Shown here one piece after another: positions 47,601-51,393 of a stretch of 62,000 nt of DNA. Origin of the DNA: Phoronis australis (taxonomy: Eukaryota; Phoronida; Phoronidae); NCBI GenBank assembly GCA_002633005.1, contig NMRA01000008.1, forward strand, positions 1,069,974 through 1,131,973, given 5' to 3'. Below the pieces are notes generated by a model. That model ran no database searches. It was not told where the DNA came from and saw nothing but the letters and a program-made list of their open reading frames with translations. A program made the translations under genes and the position numbers. Position 1 is the first letter of the stretch, and each line of letters begins with the position of its first letter.

Positions 47601-50412
47601 GTTAGAAGATCTTGAAAATTGAAACAGGGTAATTTTGGCAATTATTTTCATCCGAAACTGTTGAACAATTTGCCATAGTGAAATGTATGTACTATGGTGA
47701 CCTTTGCACTTATAACCTGCCTTGCAAGAGTATCGTGCAATGATGTCGTATTCTCCAACGCTACATCACAGTATGATAAATTTGTTAATGATTTGTGTTG
47801 GAAGATCACTTTCGACATAAAACGTGTTCTTACAAACATTAAAATGGCACTAAACACACTTTCTGGTCAAAAAACAACTTTTGATTTAGGCCACTTAACG
47901 TTAGAAACCTTGGGCCTGTTCCAAGAAACTGACTTAAGTTCACTTTTGACTTAAGTTTAAGATTTGTCTTAACTTCCAAACTTTGAAACTTCCACATTAG
48001 GCAAGTAAGTCAAAATTAAGACAAAACTAATGTCAAACAAATTTAAGATCTCTTTCTTGAATTGGTTTTGAGACAAATTTAACTTTTATTTTAAAATTTA
48101 CAAAAATTTAAGATTTGTCTTAGCTAAGTCAGTTTTGTTGGAACAGGCCCCTTATCTCATCTTGTTCCTTAGTCATATTTGGATGTGATCTCTGGGCTGG
48201 AGAAAAACTAACAGTTCGTTACTTCTTCAGATCAAGCTCGTAAAATTTCGGGTCACCACATGAAATTTGATGAGTTTGGAAGAAATCACTGTCAGTTCTG
48301 TCGAAGCCCTGAAAATAGCTCCAGTTTACCTGGGGAATAATTTGAGATCAAGATCATTTCTAAATCAAAAGTTGGTTTTGATCCGTTATGGAAGATGGAT
48401 TTAATACCGCTATAAACAAATGTGTTTCTTTGGTATTTAGCTGCCGCAAAAACAAAAAAATAATAATGCCCTTTAGCTCTATAAAATCAGTCTTCTAGTA
48501 ATCCATAACATGATACGACTCAATTTTCATCTACAACAAGAACACCAAAACCACCAACTACCCAAGAAATCGCGTTAAATTTTTTTGGGGGTTGACCATC
48601 CTAAAATTGAAAATGGCACATGTATGCATCGCCAGTGACTCAAGTTGCCAGGTCATTTGGCAACACCAAAGGATAGGATGAGTATGGTAAACTTTTTAAG
48701 CGCAAGGGTTTAGAAATTGTTATTGACGACTGAACTGTAGTGAAAAACCCCATTAAGTAGACAATGACCATCGTCTCTGCTGGCACAGGTGGTATAAGGT
48801 AGGTATCCCCTACCTGCGCCAGCAGAGACGATGGTCATTGTCTACCCATTAAGTACACACAGTATCAGTGGCCAATTTACATTAATATCGCATCAATAAA
48901 TTATAATTCTATTCACTGGACCATAAAATTACAAATTAGTGATAATCATGCAGTAAATGACTGTCAAGTGAAAAAAACATGCCTTTGACTTGGGCACGGG
49001 GCACCTCTAAAGTCAAGGTATCAAAAACGGCAAAGCAATTCCAATGAATTTTCCAAGAAAGTTTGTTGAGGATAGACACGAATGTCAACATCATCACAAC
49101 CTGGTTAAAAGGTTGAGGTCATGTAGATAGTATCACTGTCTCAACTGGCAGTAAAGATGGTGGCTATCCATAGGTCTTTCATACGCCGTCATATCCCCTA
49201 GTGCTAGCAATGTAAAAATGGCCAGTTGGGTATCTTAACGAAGGACAGATTAATGTCGTCATATCCCCTGGCGCTAGCACTTAGCGAAGGACAGATTACG
49301 GGAAAGACATTCTTTCCTAGAACAGTCGCGGACTGTAATAGCTTGCCGGGCTACATTACATCAGTCCCTTCTCTTGACATCTTTGTCAGCAGGCTATCTG
49401 CCTTTCTGAAGTAACATAGTTGGTTGCCTCCGTCTGAGGCACTCGCTTATTGTCTGCGCTATCAGTAAACCACCTAGCTATGTTAACCGATCTCTGACGT
49501 GACGTCCACTATCGTCTAGAACTGTCGTGAACACTGAACCTGACAGGTATGTGGCCTCTGACCTTTTAGGTCAGGTTTGTTAGGATTGCCTAATTGGTTG
49601 TTACTTGAAGCTCTCTTGTGGTTAATTGATCTATTGTTTTGGCCAATTTTGGCCTGCTGGTGATATTCGAGTTGTCCGCTGAACCCTCATGTTCAGCCTC
49701 TTTCGTTCTTGCTGCGTTCCCTGAAGGACGTGATTTTGGTTCGAGTGAATATGCGGAATTCTGAGATTCATTTGAATTGAACATTGTGCTTTATTGTTAA
49801 GAGAGTTGAGGTTAGTTGCAGACAGCCAACGGAGAACCGTAGTGGAAATTAATAGTCCAGTTTGTACATGCTGTAACTGTGCGCATGTGGGCACTGGTCG
49901 GATAAAGAGGTCCCTGATTTTTGAGAACCAGTGTTGTAGACGTGCTTCCGGTGAATCATATATGAGCCTCTGTTAGCCACTTGCTAACGGGCAATTGCCT
50001 ATTAGCTGAATGGTTAGCACGCTTGCCAGTTTTATGGGGGTCGCTGGTTCGATCCCCGGGTCGGGTAATCTCGGCTATTACTACAAATGGCGTAGTTGGC
50101 AAATGGATAATCTACCGATGAAGCACTGCCAACTAGTTGTACCCGCGGACCTCGGGATGGTGCGCATGGAAGGTTGCACGAGTCAAGGACCTGTGTATGA
50201 CTATGAGAGACTACTTTGTGTTCACCAGTGTGTTGTGGTGGTAAAAGTACCAAGGGACGTTGATGACCTACGTATGGGAGAAATCCTGGTGTTCACGTTC
50301 CTGGTGGCGTGCCCGTTCCGTAAGAAAGGGGGGAATGTTGTAGACGTGCTTCCGGTGAATCATATATAGTCCGGTTACCTATTGTCATCAGGCTCCAAAG
50401 GTCGTCCGCCAT
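1792..50412 (-). CDS. KANSL3: KAT8 regulatory NSL complex subunit 3 (KANSL3), whole gene, 14 coding exons
   Basis: KANSL3 is a scaffold subunit of the nuclear NSL complex, which contains the MOF/KAT8 acetyltransferase and acetylates histone H4 at promoters. The exons listed separately join with consistent phases into 2781 nt (926 residues plus stop), close to the roughly 900 residues of vertebrate KANSL3. Recognisable blocks run in order: an N-terminal [15 protein letters not shown] motif (about residue 50), [11 protein letters not shown] and [13 protein letters not shown] (about 120-145), [18 protein letters not shown], an alpha/beta-hydrolase-like domain (about 195-480) with [34 protein letters not shown] and [10 protein letters not shown], and a low-complexity Ser/Thr-rich C-terminal half. 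The family fold is hydrolase-like, but the usual nucleophile Ser of GxSxG is not conserved here (GWNVG), in keeping with a non-enzymatic role. Two GPCR genes lie on the opposite strand within intron 2. All exon borders are GT-AG by eye; no transcript evidence is available. Confidence 0.93.
3394..3576 (-). CDS. KANSL3: KANSL3 exon 13
   Basis: 183 nt from GATGGTAATATA... intron via CATCTTTCAG to the donor GTACTACAC. It encodes [40 protein letters not shown] and [20 protein letters not shown]. It ends with one base that exon 14 completes to Gly. The KRKR stretch is another candidate nuclear signal. Open reading continues into the intron, but the phase match supports this donor. Confidence 0.82.
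3595..5779. other. KANSL3 intron 12, proximal part
   Basis: No exon or recognisable coding similarity. Short frames at 3856-4065 and 4494-4930 have no family resemblance and no splice context that I can support. Confidence 0.5.
5780..7465 (+). repeat. Higher-order tandem repeat with CTCF-like cores
   Basis: In KANSL3 intron 12. Monomers of about 145-160 bp, of three types (ending GGCGCAAA, GGCACACC or GGCGYCACAG), recur in fixed order to give units of about 455 bp, a little over three units in all. Each monomer carries CCACTAGGTGGC or a close form. Exact matches to CCASYAGRKGGC lie at 5793, 6046, 6198, 6656, 6803 and 7107. Forms with one or two changes lie at 6346, 6493, 6947 and 7252, and a weaker one at 5905. 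Between the cores are phrases such as ATTTTATGAAAATCCGTTGA. The array ends in GGACG-rich sequence and an imperfect palindrome around CCACATATAAACATGTGGG (7426-7444). Frames within it are not genes. Confidence 0.85.
8099..8213 (-). CDS. KANSL3: KANSL3 exon 12
   Basis: 115 nt between ATTCTTGCAG and GTATGAGG. It encodes [38 protein letters not shown] and one further base, completed by CC of exon 13. Frame and phase fit both neighbours. The plus strand of this exon carries CCACCAGGTGGC at 8158-8169, a match to the CTCF core in the same orientation as the intron 12 array. Confidence 0.85.
8230..10028. other. KANSL3 intron 11
   Basis: AT-rich intron sequence. I see no exon, RNA gene or clear repeat in it. 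Confidence 0.5.
10029..10229 (-). CDS. KANSL3: KANSL3 exon 11
   Basis: 201 nt, 67 codons, from ATCTTGCAG to GTGAGTGG. It encodes [15 protein letters not shown]..., a basic patch [12 protein letters not shown] and a Ser/Pro-rich stretch ([10 protein letters not shown]). The basic patch could be a nuclear localisation signal (inference). Confidence 0.92.
10612..10880. repeat. 46-bp minisatellite spanning the exon 10 donor
   Basis: Six tandem units of 46 bp, with ATGGACCAA at 10619, 10665, 10711, 10757, 10803 and 10849. Each unit, read on the minus strand, contains GGTGGACCGGTGTATACAG followed by GTTGGTCC, which is the end of KANSL3 exon 10 plus its splice donor (T for A at one position). The unit at 10849 holds the true exon end. 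The unit at 10757 has lost the CAG|GT; the others keep it. A downstream donor would add V-G-P and then a stop (TGA) after CIQ. Confidence 0.9.
10859..11080 (-). CDS. KANSL3: KANSL3 exon 10
   Basis: 222 nt, 74 codons, from CTCTCCAG to the weak donor CAG|GTTGGT. It encodes [40 protein letters not shown] and [11 protein letters not shown]. Its last 24 or so bases and donor form the first unit of a 46-bp tandem repeat that runs into the intron. The boundary after CIQ agrees with the family (CIQ-DE). Confidence 0.92.
11719..11865 (-). CDS. KANSL3: KANSL3 exon 9
   Basis: 147 nt, 49 codons, between GCTCACAG and GTAAGTAG. It encodes [40 protein letters not shown] and FTGINGGRG. The GWNVG turn stands where active hydrolases have GxSxG. 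An alternative acceptor 6 nt downstream (CAG before AGTCAT) would remove two residues. Confidence 0.93.
12275..12493 (-). CDS. KANSL3: KANSL3 exon 8
   Basis: 219 nt, 73 codons, between CATGTTTTCAG and GTAAGG. It encodes [17 protein letters not shown]..., [20 protein letters not shown] and [15 protein letters not shown]. The LLLIAPSGP strand and the HMIGAVR helix are well conserved in KANSL3. Confidence 0.94.
13014..13148 (-). CDS. KANSL3: KANSL3 exon 7
   Basis: 135 nt, 45 codons, between CTGTTATAG and GTAAGAG. It encodes [16 protein letters not shown]... and [20 protein letters not shown], the entry to the hydrolase-like domain. Confidence 0.93.
13195..13385 (-). repeat. Dispersed repeat, GTCTGGCAGACAACGG family (copy 1)
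   Basis: On the minus strand this region shares the phrases AGAATGTCCAGCAGACAATG, GATTTTGT AATAAAATCACAAA and GTTTTGTAGCTCTG with copies at about 44645-44830 (minus), 57590-57770 and 57790-57975 (plus). The copies are diverged and non-coding, so this is an old dispersed element of about 190 bp. Confidence 0.5.
13437..13502 (+). repeat. tRNA-like sequence (SINE head or tRNA pseudogene)
   Basis: TAGCTAAACCAGCAGAGCG resembles a pol III A box in tRNA position. A stem TGGCT...AGCCA stands where an anticodon arm would be, and CAAGTTCGATTTTGC resembles the B box. The acceptor stem does not pair convincingly, so this is a relic and not a functional tRNA. Confidence 0.4.
14504..14507. other. Assembly gap (4 N)
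   Basis: Four undetermined bases followed by a C homopolymer, in KANSL3 intron 6. Confidence 0.95.
14923..15024 (-). CDS. KANSL3: KANSL3 exon 6
   Basis: 102 nt, 34 whole codons, between TTTTTAG and GTAAGTGG. It encodes [20 protein letters not shown] then [14 protein letters not shown], matching the family segment around QWLHTTLVETLSLPML. The 4-N gap at 14504-14507 lies about 415 bp away in the neighbouring intron and does not affect the exon. Confidence 0.92.
15040..16900. other. KANSL3 intron 5, no gene
   Basis: AT-rich intron. The frame at 15442-15717 and those on the other strand at 15809-16132 have no recognisable features. Confidence 0.45.
16906..17285. repeat. Local duplication, copy 1 (ends at N)
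   Basis: Almost identical to 17313-17699 apart from an 8-bp insertion (TAGGGTAG) in the second copy. A single N at 17286 follows immediately. The 27 bases after the N repeat 15749-15776, so the junction looks like an assembly overlap that was not merged. Confidence 0.85.
17313..17699. repeat. Local duplication, copy 2
   Basis: The second copy of the 380-bp block described at 16906-17285. It contains no exon. Confidence 0.85.
18623..18706 (-). CDS. KANSL3: KANSL3 exon 5
   Basis: 84 nt, 28 whole codons, between CTCTTTCCAG and GTAATG. It encodes [18 protein letters not shown] then [10 protein letters not shown], a short conserved KANSL3 block. It is easily overlooked because it lies in a short open frame. 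Confidence 0.9.
18766..19231. mobile_element. hAT-type MITE with CAGGGCTTGGAA ends
   Basis: The left end CAGGGCTTGGAAT and the right end ATTCCAAGCCCTG are inverted repeats. They are flanked by TTCATT on both sides (a 6-bp direct repeat, perhaps part of an 8-bp target duplication). The 466-bp body has a short minus-strand frame reading [20 protein letters not shown], which may be a transposase or captured remnant; I do not recognise it. The element sits in KANSL3 intron 4. Confidence 0.7.
19615..19694. repeat. 20-bp tandem repeat near the exon 4 donor
   Basis: Four units of TTTCTCGACCCTGTACTTTG type, with CCCTGTA or CCTGTA at 19624, 19644, 19664 and 19684. It ends about 35 bp from the KANSL3 exon 4 donor. 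Confidence 0.85.
19729..19819 (-). CDS. KANSL3: KANSL3 exon 4
   Basis: Acceptor GTTTGTAG and donor GTACGT. It encodes [19 protein letters not shown] and [11 protein letters not shown]. The first base completes the Arg codon begun in exon 3, and the exon ends on a codon boundary. Confidence 0.92.
20020..20240. repeat. Degenerate repeats of about 88 bp related to the exon 3 end
   Basis: About two and a half units of the type TTCAGnnnAATGGTTCAAG...GGTGACATGTCAAT...CATACCTTGAGACAAG. Two more units lie at about 20728-20900, and the last of these contains the real end of KANSL3 exon 3 with its donor (CTTACCTTGTGATATGTTC on the plus strand). The unit at about 20177-20197 keeps a donor-like CAAG|GTATGA on the minus strand. 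Confidence 0.55.
20351..20575 (-). pseudogene. C-terminal remnant of a non-LTR retrotransposon
   Basis: A 74-codon frame containing [19 protein letters not shown] and [13 protein letters not shown]. It resembles the stretch with a C..Y..LR..F pattern that follows reverse transcriptase in CR1/RTE-like LINEs. There is no RT domain nearby. It is 5'-truncated, as is usual for LINE copies. Confidence 0.4.
20887..21045 (-). CDS. KANSL3: KANSL3 exon 3
   Basis: 159 nt between TCTTGTTTCAG and GTAAGA. It encodes [16 protein letters not shown]..., then [17 protein letters not shown] and DDWEEHIT, all matching the family. A second copy of this exon with only synonymous differences lies at 22519-22677. 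Because the exon length is a multiple of three, inclusion of both would keep the frame, but the duplicate is probably an assembly product. Confidence 0.92.
21495..21773. mobile_element. MITE, CTAGTGCAACTT family (copy 1)
   Basis: Terminal inverted repeats CTAGTGCAACTTTCTCCACTT and AAGTGGGTTAAGTTGCACTAG around about 280 bp of non-coding sequence. Other copies lie at 23123-23411 and 31738-31951, and an end-less fragment at about 25395-25480. The copy at 23123 belongs to the duplicated block. Confidence 0.75.
21977..22297. repeat. Second copy of the KANSL3 exon 1 region
   Basis: Almost identical to 50368-50688. It contains the minus-strand ATGGCGGACGAC first exon (21989-22022), with one Met to Thr change, and the upstream 5' sequence. 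It stops at a single N (22298). Splicing from this copy to exon 3 would be out of phase. Confidence 0.9.
22298..22298. other. Single N at a sequence junction
   Basis: The left side continues as at 50688 and the right side as at 20667, so two unrelated stretches meet at this N. Confidence 0.95.
22299..23418. repeat. 1.1-kb duplicated block, copy 2
   Basis: The repeat of 20667-21779, between Ns at 22298 and 23697. It contains the exon 3 duplicate at 22519-22677, intact with both splice sites. Confidence 0.9.
23425..23708 (-). mobile_element. LINE 3' end (C-terminal fragment and tail)
   Basis: The minus-strand frame contains [20 protein letters not shown] and [20 protein letters not shown], the post-RT cysteine-containing segment seen in CR1/RTE-type LINEs. 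After the stop comes GGGCCAGAGGCCTTCAATAC and a run of ACAAAT units, a typical LINE 3' tail. The N at 23697 lies near the 5' edge of the fragment. Confidence 0.65.
23697..23697. other. Single N at a sequence junction
   Basis: The sequence to its right (CGGACGAACATTGGGTTCCC) repeats 51150-51177, just upstream of KANSL3 exon 1, while the left side is the LINE fragment. Confidence 0.95.
23765..24540. other. AT-rich intronic sequence with short A/T microsatellites
   Basis: ATAATA repeats at about 23767-23789 and AATAAATAAATGAATAAATA at about 23862-23884. Nothing coding is visible. Confidence 0.6.
24545..24790 (+). pseudogene. Frameshifted fragment of a P2X7-type cysteine-rich intracellular domain
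   Basis: One frame reads [20 protein letters not shown] then [11 protein letters not shown], with the W-C-x-C-x2-C...C-x-C-C-x-E pattern of the P2X7-receptor C-terminal domain found as many stand-alone copies in marine invertebrates. The family continuation (C-I/L-T-x-HP-x-F-x3-LN) appears only in another frame as [18 protein letters not shown] frameshift at about 24650 therefore separates the halves. The usual following YRQF...W segment is absent. It lies in KANSL3 intron 2 with no promoter or exon partner visible. The assignment rests on motif memory only. Confidence 0.5.
24850..27430. other. Intronic interval upstream of the first GPCR gene
   Basis: No gene recognised. It holds a fragment of the CTAGTGCAACTT MITE family (about 25395-25480) and one copy of a dispersed repeat with ATTGTCTGGTGGTAGCTGTA at about 26960-27020. 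Confidence 0.5.
27441..27446 (+). promoter_or_regulatory. TATA-like box of GPCR gene 1
   Basis: TATAAA in the context TTCTATAAATGG, 87 bp before the ATG at 27528. It would give a 5' UTR of about 55-60 nt, consistent with an unspliced gene. Confidence 0.4.
27528..28706 (+). CDS. Rhodopsin-class peptide GPCR, sex-peptide/myosuppressin-receptor-like (gene 1)
   Basis: An intronless 392-residue receptor nested in KANSL3 intron 2 on the opposite strand. The ATG has a good context (AAAATGG). The N-terminus has sequons at residues 7, 11/12 and 17. Seven hydrophobic segments lie near 51-73, 84-107, 125-152, 168-186, 228-255, 286-311 and 328-350. C122 and C212 could form the conserved TM3-ECL2 disulfide. 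TM3 reads [19 protein letters not shown] and TM7 ends [16 protein letters not shown], both typical of the sex-peptide-receptor/DMSR group. Where relatives have QRY/DRY this protein has Q150-Q151-V152, so the Arg at position 3.50 is Gln. A di-Cys at 363-364 could be palmitoylated. The ligand is probably a neuropeptide but is unknown. A 449-residue paralogue lies 11.5 kb downstream. An AATAAA occurs at 29030. Confidence 0.92.
   Translation: MEKTGFNQTRNNSSGNNISGLVTQSTAVGIQGFSLGPIYFGDFAHIRFPIYGIAWPIATLLTAITSMLICGVLFRRSMRTSTNIVLGTIALANMMTCLVPLPILLYLFWTDAHTEYIKPHICNAFKLTAVVAPVMFHNMSIWLTILMAMQQVVMVRYPLRGKNWVTVRTTVLATIAISFVAVFGHFNRVIDSFPQLIEIPSKVNPNVTVAACEEIMMPWVQNPNTYFSIYFWCRAFLMHIFPCIMLVVLNCVLIHTMRLAFEQRKVITGNPGKTSSQSQSNNRTTGMLVAIISVFLLVELPSGIMLILVVVPNAFGIQLLSLEVQYHAITIGDLIILCSYPFNFIIYSTMSRRFRQVFSQTFCCARKSQDVSLKNSTTNGESRSTTVSGAEH
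28707..31730. other. Intron 2 interval after GPCR gene 1
   Basis: The gene 1 3' UTR probably runs to the AATAAA at 29030-29035. Beyond it I see no gene. A perfect foldback lies at 30475-30524 and a dispersed-repeat copy at about 31180-31260. CACAAGGTGGCGCC at about 29391-29404 is a partial CTCF-like core. Confidence 0.5.
30475..30524. repeat. Perfect 16-bp-arm hairpin
   Basis: AAAATAGAATAACACT and AGTGTTATTCTATTTT enclose an 18-base loop that itself repeats TCCAGTGTTAACACTTCC. It is a short foldback with no flanking gene. Confidence 0.85.
31738..31951. mobile_element. MITE, CTAGTGCAACTT family (copy 3)
   Basis: Ends CTAGTGCAACTTACCCCACTT and AAGTGGGGCAAGTTTTGCTAG, about 214 bp. The right flank (ACAACTCGTTCCAAGAGTAACC to TAAGTCTGTG) also resembles the sequence after copy 1 (21810-21850), so the repeat unit may extend beyond the TIRs. 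Confidence 0.75.
32344..34771. mobile_element. Candidate 2.4-kb TIR element, degenerate
   Basis: The left end ACTCTCGAGTTCCGAATAGT and the right end ACTATTCGGAACTCCAGAGT are inverted repeats matching at 19 of 20 positions. Inside both ends are many imperfect copies of GTCTATACTATTATT (about 32380-32450 and 34300-34750), like the subterminal repeats of DNA transposons. No intact transposase is visible. Frames near 33222 ([17 protein letters not shown]) and 33611-33923 (minus) are unrecognised. No clear target duplication is seen. The pairing of the two ends 2.4 kb apart could be two solo elements of one family. Confidence 0.5.
32533..32612 (-). repeat. tRNA-like sequence inside the TIR element
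   Basis: The minus strand reads TCGTGGTCTAGAGGTTTAGA (A-box-like, as in Glu/Asp tRNAs), then about 35 nt later GGTACGATACCC (B-box-like). The end stems are poor, so it is a tRNA-derived relic or SINE head. Confidence 0.4.
36549..36646. repeat. 49-bp direct duplication
   Basis: GAGATATGGTGCAGAAGTGG at 36549 recurs at 36598 with one change, and the rest of the 49-bp unit is repeated almost exactly. Confidence 0.85.
36781..36885. repeat. 47-bp direct duplication
   Basis: TTCCGTGTCAGATCTGTTCA at 36781 recurs at 36828. A third unit begins at about 36875 and breaks off. Confidence 0.85.
40161..40166 (+). promoter_or_regulatory. TATA-like box of GPCR gene 2
   Basis: TATAAA in CTGTTATAAAGAAA, 51 bp before the ATG at 40212. 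Its placement resembles that of GPCR gene 1, which supports an independent promoter. Confidence 0.35.
40212..41561 (+). CDS. Rhodopsin-class peptide GPCR, sex-peptide/myosuppressin-receptor-like (gene 2)
   Basis: An intronless 449-residue paralogue of the receptor at 27528-28706, also nested in KANSL3 intron 2. Shared stretches include YVWPIAT / IAWPIAT in TM1, [15 protein letters not shown] in TM3, VVVPNAFGI in TM6-ECL3 and [16 protein letters not shown] in TM7. Unlike gene 1 it keeps the TM3 Arg (R161 in FQRLLVI). C132 and C222 would form the TM3-ECL2 disulfide. Putative sequons are N10 (NVS), N28 (NRS), N39 (NDT) and N216 (NKT). Helix 8 ends KFCCW with possible palmitoylated cysteines. The C-tail is about 80 residues longer than in gene 1. 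Met6 or Met7 could be alternative starts. The likely ligand class is neuropeptide, coupled through a G protein at the plasma membrane. Candidate AATAAA signals lie at 42330 and 42746. Confidence 0.93.
   Translation: MSTTIMMELNVSSGYDSIKEINSIGHTNRSFDAGNMMANDTRIRLPPFRFNDIEDIRLLLYGYVWPIATVLVVITSVLSCTILFSLKMRSPTNLVLGSIAIANMLTCLPPIPLLLYLFHTGSYKDFIEYRYCMPFKATIFIMPVMSHNVSIWLTVFLAFQRLLVIKRPFKGRRLVTVKSTIKVIIGLYFAGTIAHLSRAFESTFEPVQVSSLIHTNKTIVGCQEVIELWIINLNLYYSVYYWARAIFMYVIPCTVLVIFTCMLMAALKAAYRQRKRMSIGRREHEKTQTTSMLVVVVLVFLTVEMLGAIIVVLVVVPNAFGIKVMDVTTQAKVLASADVIILCSYPFNFVIYSTMSKEFRVMFIQKFCCWRASLSALNGMVTAMNLTEMSKTAADDGTANDCQSRGLIIPVVTVGNFGIRPTENGKYVMDRAGLFTKDHKHEDTSVAHL
41562..44440. other. Intron 2 interval after GPCR gene 2
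   Basis: Probable GPCR gene 2 3' UTR followed by AT-rich sequence. A minus-strand copy of the dispersed repeat with ACAAAGTTTTGAAAATTTGTGGGTATTCACAAC lies at about 41890-42010. Minus-strand frames at 43109-43321 and 43764-44063 are not recognised and lack supporting context. Confidence 0.45.
44645..44830 (-). repeat. Dispersed repeat, GTCTGGCAGACAACGG family (copy 2)
   Basis: Minus-strand phrases AATGTCTGGCAGACAACGGC, GTTGTAAAATCAAAAAAATT and TTGTTTTATAGC match the copies at about 13195-13385 (minus), 57590-57770 and 57790-57975. Confidence 0.55.
45128..45410. repeat. 116-bp tandem repeat with internal inverted repeat
   Basis: GGTTCTCAAAATT begins at 45128, 45244 and 45360. Each unit contains GGTTCTCAAAATTCGGGCAT...GTTATA and, inverted, TATAACGTGCCCACATTTTG...AGAACC. 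Every unit can therefore fold on itself, like a tandemly amplified short MITE. Confidence 0.85.
46231..46462 (-). CDS. KANSL3: KANSL3 exon 2
   Basis: Preceded by TTTGTGTTTCAG and followed by GTGAGTAATT. It encodes [11 protein letters not shown]... and the highly conserved [16 protein letters not shown] segment that defines the KANSL3 N-terminus. It ends two bases into a codon (TT), which exon 3 completes to Leu. An internal ATG at 46460 is an alternative start. Confidence 0.92.
47912..48150. mobile_element. MITE with GGGCCTGTTCCAA ends
   Basis: The left end GGGCCTGTTCCAAGAAACTG and the right end CAGTTTTGTTGGAACAGGCCC are inverted repeats, extending to ACTTA/TAAGT. The element is 239 bp, AT-rich and non-coding. 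CTT flanks both sides, possibly a 3-bp target duplication. It lies in KANSL3 intron 1. Confidence 0.75.
48757..48845. repeat. Hairpin with 28-bp perfect arms
   Basis: The left arm 48757-48784 and the right arm 48818-48845 are exact reverse complements (GTAGACAATGACCATCGTCT... to ...GATGGTCATTGTCTAC). The 33-base centre can also partly pair (AGGTAGG with CCTACCT). CCATTAAGTA occurs directly on both sides, like a target-site duplication. It lies in KANSL3 intron 1. Confidence 0.9.
49226..49414 (+). pseudogene. C-terminal end of a non-LTR retrotransposon reverse transcriptase
   Basis: The frame ends [20 protein letters not shown] then [15 protein letters not shown] and a stop. This is the characteristic FFPRT..-W/C-N-LP...PSLD.F..RL finish of CR1/RTE-type LINE proteins. 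It is strongly 5'-truncated. The preceding 70 bp carries a small direct duplication (GTCATATCCCCT at 49188 and 49255; CGAAGGACAGATTA twice). Confidence 0.7.
49963..50100 (+). repeat. tRNA-derived SINE head (copy 1)
   Basis: An A-box-like TAGCTGAATGG at 50003-50013 and a perfect B box GGTTCGATCCC at 50046-50056 with tRNA spacing. They are flanked by TTAGCCACTTGCTAACGGGC upstream and TAATCTCGGCTATTACTACA downstream, both shared with the copy at 51179-51290. A direct repeat of about 30 bp (GTAGACGTGCTTCCGGTGAA) at 49938 and 50342 brackets the surrounding 400 bp, which may be the whole inserted unit. Confidence 0.7.
50379..50412 (-). CDS. KANSL3: KANSL3 exon 1 (start codon, 11 residues)
   Basis: On the minus strand an ATG in strong Kozak context (AACAAGATGGCGGAC) opens a frame reading [11 protein letters not shown]. 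It ends in a single G before the donor GTAACC. That one leftover base pairs in phase with the TG at the start of exon 2 (G+TG = Val), giving [19 protein letters not shown]. The ATGGCGG context is typical of housekeeping first exons. An alternative is that translation begins at the exon 2 ATG (46460). A near-identical second copy of this exon lies at 21989-22022. Confidence 0.65.
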
Positions 50413-51178
50413 CTTGTTTCGCGTGCAGCGCAACCACACGGGACTTAGCGTTCCAATTTGGAGTGCTCGTGTGCACGTTAGGTACTAACTTATCGGAAGA
50501 GACACGTATCAAAGTAATGAGACAAAAATCGGTGAGTTTACCGATTGTTTTTTAAAACCACTTAAAAATCAGTAGATTTTACTAATACACTTTTTTGTGC
50601 GTTTTCAGAAGATGTTTTCGAATTTAAATTTTCTTCCGACGGGACACAAAACATGATCCAGGGTTTGTTTATGCAATGTATCTGTTTGTCCCAGGCACTA
50701 GTAGGATCTAGAAGGCCAAAGGAAAAATCCGCAGACAAATGCGATACGCTGGGTTCTTAACATTTTTGCCTCACGTTCACCATTAAACTGCATTGAAATG
50801 TTGACCAATTGGCTTTTATTGGAAACCACAGTGCAGAGCTCAACATCAAAACTTCAAATCGAGTTTATGTCAATAAAAACAGGCTGTTGCAATTTTCATT
50901 ACTTCGTTGGCCTTTTTCTGCATGTTTCTCAGTTTTTACAAAAGGGGGCAGCATATGACGAACTTAGGTGTCACAATAAAATGGCTGCCGAAGGCAGTGC
51001 ACATTTGAAATAACTCGGCACAAATTAAAGAAAACTTCCGAATCGATGAATGCGGTATATCTGTGAGAGTTAAATCGAATCCTATTCAGATCATAACTTT
51101 GAAGTGGAATAATTCGGTGAGTACAACAGCAAGTCGGTTTTATGCTTAGGCGGACGACCATTGGGTTCCCCAGTATAT

Positions 51179-51290
51179 AGCCTCTATTAGCCACTCGCTA
51201 ACGGGCAATTCCCTATTAGCTGAATGGTTATGGGGGTCGCTGGTTCGATCCCTGGGTTGGGTAATCTCGGCTATTACTACAACAGTTTCA
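51179..51290 (+). repeat. tRNA-derived SINE head (copy 2)
   Basis: The same element as at 49963-50100 with an 18-base internal deletion between the A and B boxes (AGCACGCTTGCCAGTTTT missing). The B box GGTTCGATCCC is intact. The two copies lie on either side of KANSL3 exon 1. Confidence 0.7.
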
Positions 51291-51393
51291 TCCAGTGAAT
51301 AACTGGCTCGTTATTCAGTGATTGCCTGGTTGACATTATCACTCAGGCCAGTCAGGGACCGCTATATCCGACCAGTGCCGACGAATTGTTGTT

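Noticed and set aside
50010-50369. 119-codon plus-strand frame
   Set aside because: It begins inside the tRNA-like SINE head and ends in the flanking direct repeat. No protein similarity is recognised.
50440-50540. Plus-strand donor GTGAGT after ATGAGACAAAAATCG, as a first exon
   Set aside because: The minus strand gives a better explanation: the KANSL3 5' UTR and first exon, with Kozak start and matching phase.
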